From Pseudomonadaceae bacterium (GTDB lineage: Bacteria > Pseudomonadota > Alphaproteobacteria > UBA2136 > UBA6156): a DNA stretch of 64,000 nt. Below are positions 60,538 to 64,000 of this stretch, one piece after another. The translations under genes were made by a program, and so were the position numbers. Each line of letters opens with the position of its first letter. Within the stretch, counting starts at the first letter, position 1. Under the pieces are notes generated by a model. That model saw only the letters and a program-made list of their open reading frames with translations, was not told the origin of the DNA and ran no database searches. The stretch spans positions 62,001 through 126,000 of the forward strand of contig JACKLD010000014.1 in the NCBI GenBank assembly GCA_024236095.1, written 5' to 3'.

Positions 60538-61476
60538 CTACCACTCGCCCGGCCCGGCCCGTGGGGCAATCAACCCCTCTTGGCTGAACGCCGCCACCGG
60601 CGCCCGCTTGCTGCGCAATACAATCACCGAGAGTCGCGCATTGCGCACGTCGGCGGGGTGGTCAACCACCAACAACTCCTGCGCCGCATACCCCGCCACC
60701 CGCTGCATGCGCTTTTCCATGATGCCTTCGTCCTGCATCACCCGCCGTGCCACCTGCGCCCGGTCGCCCGAAAGCTCCCAATTGGTATAAGCCGGGCTCG
60801 CCCCCCTGAACGGCACCGCCGTGGTATGCCCGCCCACCGCCAGCTTGTTCGGCAACGTCGCCAGCACATTGGCCACCACCGCCAGCATCTTGCGGGTGTA
60901 GCCGTACGGCTCGGCGGTGCCGTCCACAAACAGCGGCCGGCCTTCCTTGTCGGTCATCTGGATGCGCATTCCCTCCGGCGTAATATCCACGATCAAACTG
61001 TCCAACATCGCCCGCAACTCGGGGATATTCATCATCGCCTTGGTCATCTGCTGCGAAAGCTGGCGGAACAGGTTATCTTCCTCGGCCTGCAACTGCAAAT
61101 CGTCCTGAATGCGATCTTTCGGCGGCAAAATTTCTTCCTTCGGCGCATGGGTATCTTCAGCAACCGGCGAGGTTCCCCCCATAATTCCGCTCCCGCCACC
61201 ATATTCGCTGGCATTGTTGGGCGGGTTGAAATAATGCGCAATCCCCTGTTTTTGCTCCTCACTGGTAGTGGCCAACAGCCACAACAGCAGAAAGAACGCC
61301 ATCATCGCCGTCACAAAGTCGGCATACGCCACCTTCCATGCCCCGCCATGATGCCCGTGCCCACCGCCACGGTTCTTTTTTTTAATGACAATCACCTGTC
61401 CGCCGCCACCCCCGCCACCTGCGGCTGGGGCTGGGGCTGGAGCTTCGGCAGCGGCCGGTGCGGTATCCTCGGCCAT
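60538..61476 (-). CDS. motB: flagellar stator protein MotB
   Basis: 312 residues. Pro/Ala/Gly-rich N-terminus, one membrane helix with the proton-binding Asp (AYADFVTAMMAFFLLLWLL), plug/linker region, and a C-terminal OmpA-like peptidoglycan-binding domain (VGGHTTA, NWELSGDRAQVARRVM). With MotA it forms the torque-generating stator. Start overlaps the motA stop. Confidence 0.96.
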   Translation of the reverse strand: MAEDTAPAAAEAPAPAPAAGGGGGGGQVIVIKKKNRGGGHGHHGGAWKVAYADFVTAMMAFFLLLWLLATTSEEQKQGIAHYFNPPNNASEYGGGSGIMGGTSPVAEDTHAPKEEILPPKDRIQDDLQLQAEEDNLFRQLSQQMTKAMMNIPELRAMLDSLIVDITPEGMRIQMTDKEGRPLFVDGTAEPYGYTRKMLAVVANVLATLPNKLAVGGHTTAVPFRGASPAYTNWELSGDRAQVARRVMQDEGIMEKRMQRVAGYAAQELLVVDHPADVRNARLSVIVLRSKRAPVAAFSQEGLIAPRAGPGEW

Positions 61477-62336
61477 TATTTGGCAATCCCGTTCAGGTAT
61501 TCTTCGGCTTCGTTAAAGGCCGGCTTCACGTCGTTGGGCATGTGCTTGCGGGTGAATTCGGCAATCATCTGCGGAGAAATCTGCCGTGCAAAGTTCACAA
61601 TCGCCACCTTCACACATTTGTAGTAGGCGGCTTCGGCGGCGTAGGCGTTCTCAAGGTTTTTGGCCATCGGCGCCACCAACCCATAGCTCAACAGCACCCC
61701 ACTGAAGGTTCCCACCAGCGCCGCACCAATCAGATGCCCCAGCACTTCCGGCGGCTCGGTAATGCTGCCCATGGTATGGATAACCCCCAATACCGCCGCC
61801 ACAATACCCAATGCGGGCATGCCGTCGCCCATCGCCTGCAAGGCTCCCACCACCGCGTGGCGCTCGGTGTGATGCTGGTGCAATTCTTCATCCATCAACT
61901 CTTCCAGCTGGTTGGGCATGCCACTGCCCATCACGATAAGCCTCACGTTGTCGCAAATGAACTGCTCCACATGGTGGTCGCGACCGATGCTGGGGTACTT
62001 TTTGAACAATTCGCTCTCGTGCGGGTTGTCCACCTGCTGCTCCACCGCCTTGATGCCCTTGCTGCGCATCATTTTCGCCAGCTCGAAGAAGAACCCCATC
62101 AGCTCCATGTACGGCTCTTTTTTGCTGTACTGCAACCCGGAAATCAGGGTTTTCATGCCACCCAGCACGCCTTTGATGACTGTCATCGGGCTACCGATGA
62201 TAAACGCCCCGATGGCTGCCCCGAAGATGATGACAAACTCGAACGGTTGCCACAAAACACTCAAATGTCCGCCGGGCGCAGCGTAACCGCCCAGCACACA
62301 CACCACAACAACCAAAAGGCCTACAATAAACAGCAT
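61476..62336 (-). CDS. motA: flagellar stator protein MotA
   Basis: 286 residues, four membrane helices. Long cytoplasmic loop with RSKGIKAVEQQVDNPHES, then the helix pair PALGIVAAVLGVIHTMGSI and LIGAALVGTFSGVLLSYG containing the conserved prolines and GTF.GV.L.YG signature. Conducts protons with MotB. A promoter ends 6 nt before the ATG, though the intervening GGGAGC could also serve as a ribosome site. Confidence 0.96.
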   Translation of the reverse strand: MLFIVGLLVVVVCVLGGYAAPGGHLSVLWQPFEFVIIFGAAIGAFIIGSPMTVIKGVLGGMKTLISGLQYSKKEPYMELMGFFFELAKMMRSKGIKAVEQQVDNPHESELFKKYPSIGRDHHVEQFICDNVRLIVMGSGMPNQLEELMDEELHQHHTERHAVVGALQAMGDGMPALGIVAAVLGVIHTMGSITEPPEVLGHLIGAALVGTFSGVLLSYGLVAPMAKNLENAYAAEAAYYKCVKVAIVNFARQISPQMIAEFTRKHMPNDVKPAFNEAEEYLNGIAK

Positions 62337-62371
62337 GCTCCCACGCTACGGGTGCATATTGCATACCTCAA
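62337..62371 (-). promoter_or_regulatory. promoter of motA operon
   Basis: Minus strand: -35 TTGAGG (62366-62371), 17 bp, -10 TAGCGT (62343-62348), 6 nt to ATG 62336. Confidence 0.55.
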
Positions 62372-62460
62372 GTGCCGCGCACACTTCGGCAAATCCCCCT
62401 GTGACATGGGGGAACATCATCCGACAATTGTCAGTCAACCCCGTCTGATTAACGTTAACC

Positions 62461-62586
62461 GGCGGGGGTTAAGGGGGCGAAGTCCCCTTACGCCGAAGGT
62501 GTCATTCCAGCCCCGCCAAGTCAAAGCAACGACGGCAACAGACAGCTGGAGCCGAAACGGAGTGGAGACCAACGCGAAGCGTAATT
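62461..62586. repeat. intergenic repeat, long form (modules A and C)
   Basis: GGCGGGGGTTAAGGGGGCGA, AGTCCCCTTACGCCGAAGG, then TGTCATTCCAGCCCCGCCAA, GACAGCTGGAGCCGAAACGG and AGTGGAGACCAACGCGAAGC. Nearly the same as the copy at 19720-19863. Confidence 0.75.
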
Positions 62587-62624
62587 CAACACCCAGCACA
62601 TATTCCCGCACAAACCCAGACGAC

Positions 62625-63263
62625 CTAAATCTGCTTCAACCGCGGTACAAAACGGAACATTTTGTCATCCAGCGCAATGCCGGTCTGCACGTTGTCGAAA
62701 GTCATCACCGTCACCGCATCCACCGCGTCGGTCACGCGGGCTTCGCGCAACTGCATGGGGGCCTCGTCAAACACCAACACCACCCGCCGCACGCCGCTGG
62801 TGTCGTCGCCGCCCAAGTTACCGATAACCCGCAAATCCACCTTCAACTTGCCGTCCTCGCGGGCGGCGCGCTCCACCTGTAAACCTTCCTTGGCCAAGGT
62901 CAGCCGCTTGCCGGCAAACAACCGCGCCAGCCCCGCTTTAATCGGCAATTCGGTCACCCGGCCGCCATTGGCGTCGTCCACAAAGTACAACGCGGTGCCG
63001 GTGGCAATCAGCCGTTGTTTGTCGGGGGTTTGGTAGTCCCACAAAAACTTGCCCGGGTTGCTGCCGGTACGGCTCAGGTAAAACATGCCTTCCTGCGTAA
63101 ACGCCTCGCCGGTAGTGTGCTGGCTGAACGCCGCCTGCATCGTCTTGGTGCTGTTGAAGTACCCTTCCACCAGCCGCGCCGCCTCGGCGGCCTTCATCTC
63201 TTCAGCCCGCCCCAACGAAGCCGCCGCCACCAACGCCACCATCAAGCCAATCGTCCGCAACAT
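62625..63263 (-). CDS. lolA: LolA-family outer-membrane lipoprotein carrier
   Basis: 212 residues. Signal peptide (LMVALVAAASLGRA), then the LolA half-barrel: LVEGYFNSTKTMQAAFSQ, G.FYLSR...GKFLWDY..PDKQ, LVFDEAPMQLREARVTD. Carries lipoproteins across the periplasm from LolCDE to the outer membrane. ATG 63263 is chosen for its strong ribosome site AAAGGAG; a longer start at 63287 puts eight polar residues before the signal peptide. Confidence 0.92.
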   Translation of the reverse strand: MLRTIGLMVALVAAASLGRAEEMKAAEAARLVEGYFNSTKTMQAAFSQHTTGEAFTQEGMFYLSRTGSNPGKFLWDYQTPDKQRLIATGTALYFVDDANGGRVTELPIKAGLARLFAGKRLTLAKEGLQVERAAREDGKLKVDLRVIGNLGGDDTSGVRRVVLVFDEAPMQLREARVTDAVDAVTVMTFDNVQTGIALDDKMFRFVPRLKQI

Positions 63264-63328
63264 CCATCCATCTCCTTTCAGATTCACACCACCTTACATA
63301 TCACAGTGTACAAACGCCATCAGTCCTT

Positions 63329-63364
63329 TTGCCAAAAGGGTAAGAACTTTGTAAGTTGGCACCC
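63329..63364 (+). promoter_or_regulatory. leaderless promoter of esterase gene
   Basis: -35 TTGCCA (63329-63334), 17 bp, -10 TAAGTT (63352-63357), 7 nt to ATG 63365. Confidence 0.65.
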
Positions 63365-64000
63365 ATGAGCGACCCACACCTCCACGGCCCCGCCAACATC
63401 CCACAAAACGCCACCCACGCCTTGGTGTGCCTGCACGGCTTTGGCGATGAGGGCGCCAGCTACCTTGGCCTGCAAGCGGCCCTGCAAGCCCTCCTGCCCG
63501 AAAACGTCCGCCTTGCCATCGCCTGCCCCAACGGCCCGTTCCCCACCCCTTTCAACCAAGGATACCAATGGTTCTCCGATGCCGGCTGGACCTTCAACGA
63601 CCCCACCGGCATGGCCGCCACCCACACCCGCCTTGCTACCTATCTGGAAGACCTCCACACCGGCTACACCATTCCCTACGAGAACATCGCCCTCTTGGGC
63701 TTCAGCCAAGGCGCCATGCAAGGGCTTTACAGCATCCCGCGCCTGCCCTGGCCCATCGGCGGCTTTATCGCCTGCGCGGGTGCCCTCACCCCCGCCGCCA
63801 AACACAGGCCCGACCCCCTGCCCCACACTCCCATGCTGCTGCTCCACGGGGTAGACGACGACGTCCTCCCCGCCGACAAAACCCTCGAAGCCGCCCAAAC
63901 CCTCACCGACTGGGGCCTTACTGTCGAGCACCACCTCATCCCCCGCCTCGCCCACGGCATCAACAACCAGTCCCTCGCCCATATCGGCGTCTTTTTGCAA
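63365..64000 (+). CDS. phospholipase/carboxylesterase-type alpha/beta hydrolase, 3' end outside the window
   Basis: 212 codons without a stop up to the window edge. HALVCLHGFGDEGAS (oxyanion region), nucleophile elbow GFSQGAM, acid Asp in LLHGVDDDVLP and His in RLAHGIN: the full triad of the YpfH/carboxylesterase (abhydrolase_2) family. It is nearly complete; the family is about 215-225 residues. Cytoplasmic, short-chain ester or lysophospholipid hydrolase. Confidence 0.9.
   Translation, partial: MSDPHLHGPANIPQNATHALVCLHGFGDEGASYLGLQAALQALLPENVRLAIACPNGPFPTPFNQGYQWFSDAGWTFNDPTGMAATHTRLATYLEDLHTGYTIPYENIALLGFSQGAMQGLYSIPRLPWPIGGFIACAGALTPAAKHRPDPLPHTPMLLLHGVDDDVLPADKTLEAAQTLTDWGLTVEHHLIPRLAHGINNQSLAHIGVFLQ

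Noticed and set aside
63320..64000. leftward open frame at the right edge
   Set aside because: Opposite strand of the esterase gene, which shows a full catalytic triad in the rightward frame.

Overview
The window most likely comes from the chromosome of a motile, GC-rich Gram-negative bacterium, probably an alphaproteobacterium. The reasons are rpsT directly upstream of dnaA, a DksA with a single zinc-finger cysteine, a zf-CHCC protein, a 17-kDa-antigen-type glycine-zipper lipoprotein, HrcA/CIRCE control of chaperones, and motAB. I cannot fix the genus. Positions 1-4115 are visibly poorer in GC and are a decayed accessory segment; everything after about 4110 is GC-rich core-like sequence with short intergenic gaps.

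Layout. 1-4231: two related serine-recombinase copies (one broken, one with a lost C-terminus), a resolvase relic, and a duplicated divergent pair made of a secreted six-cysteine protein and a C-terminally truncated GH24 lysozyme-like gene. 4116-9650: hybrid histidine kinase, small Cys/His membrane protein, tRNA-Thr, rhomboid protease, a Fic protein with a small coupled partner, and an anchored SGNH hydrolase. 9844-16004: clpB, a 0.95-kb region of repeats with a micro-ORF behind a full-length Shine-Dalgarno sequence, an outer-membrane beta-barrel, metG. 16157-24752: gyrB, recF, dnaN, dnaA and rpsT, all leftward, interrupted by unknown genes. 24817-33711: thioredoxin-fold pair, tRNA-Arg, dksA, an ABC-2 exporter, a DnaQ-like exonuclease and small proteins. 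33781-40718: the heat-shock block hrcA, grpE, dnaK, dnaJ. 40897-56421: envelope and glycan genes, including wecB, a giant repeat-rich secreted protein, a chemoreceptor, heparinase-type lyase, glycosyltransferase, polyprenyl-phosphate sugar transferase, galU and a UDP-sugar epimerase. 56418-64000: nth, tandem small secreted proteins, a motA-motB-patatin operon, lolA and a partial esterase.

Two regulatory themes link the genes. First, many first-in-operon genes have no Shine-Dalgarno sequence. Instead a -35/-10 pair with 16-17 bp spacing ends 6-8 nt before the ATG, so transcription should start at or next to the start codon (leaderless mRNAs). This fits rhomboid, SGNH hydrolase, metG, dnaN, hrcA, dnaJ, wecB, the chemoreceptor, motA and others. 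Second, clpB, hrcA and dnaJ each carry a CIRCE dyad fused to the promoter, so HrcA encoded here should repress all three.

A modular family of GC-rich intergenic repeats (at least ten copies) is scattered through the core part. The best candidates for something new are the leaderless promoter layout, the divergent secreted-protein/lysozyme pairs, the micro-ORF with the 14-nt Shine-Dalgarno sequence, the repeat family, and GTATAC-centred dyads at promoters of secreted-protein genes.
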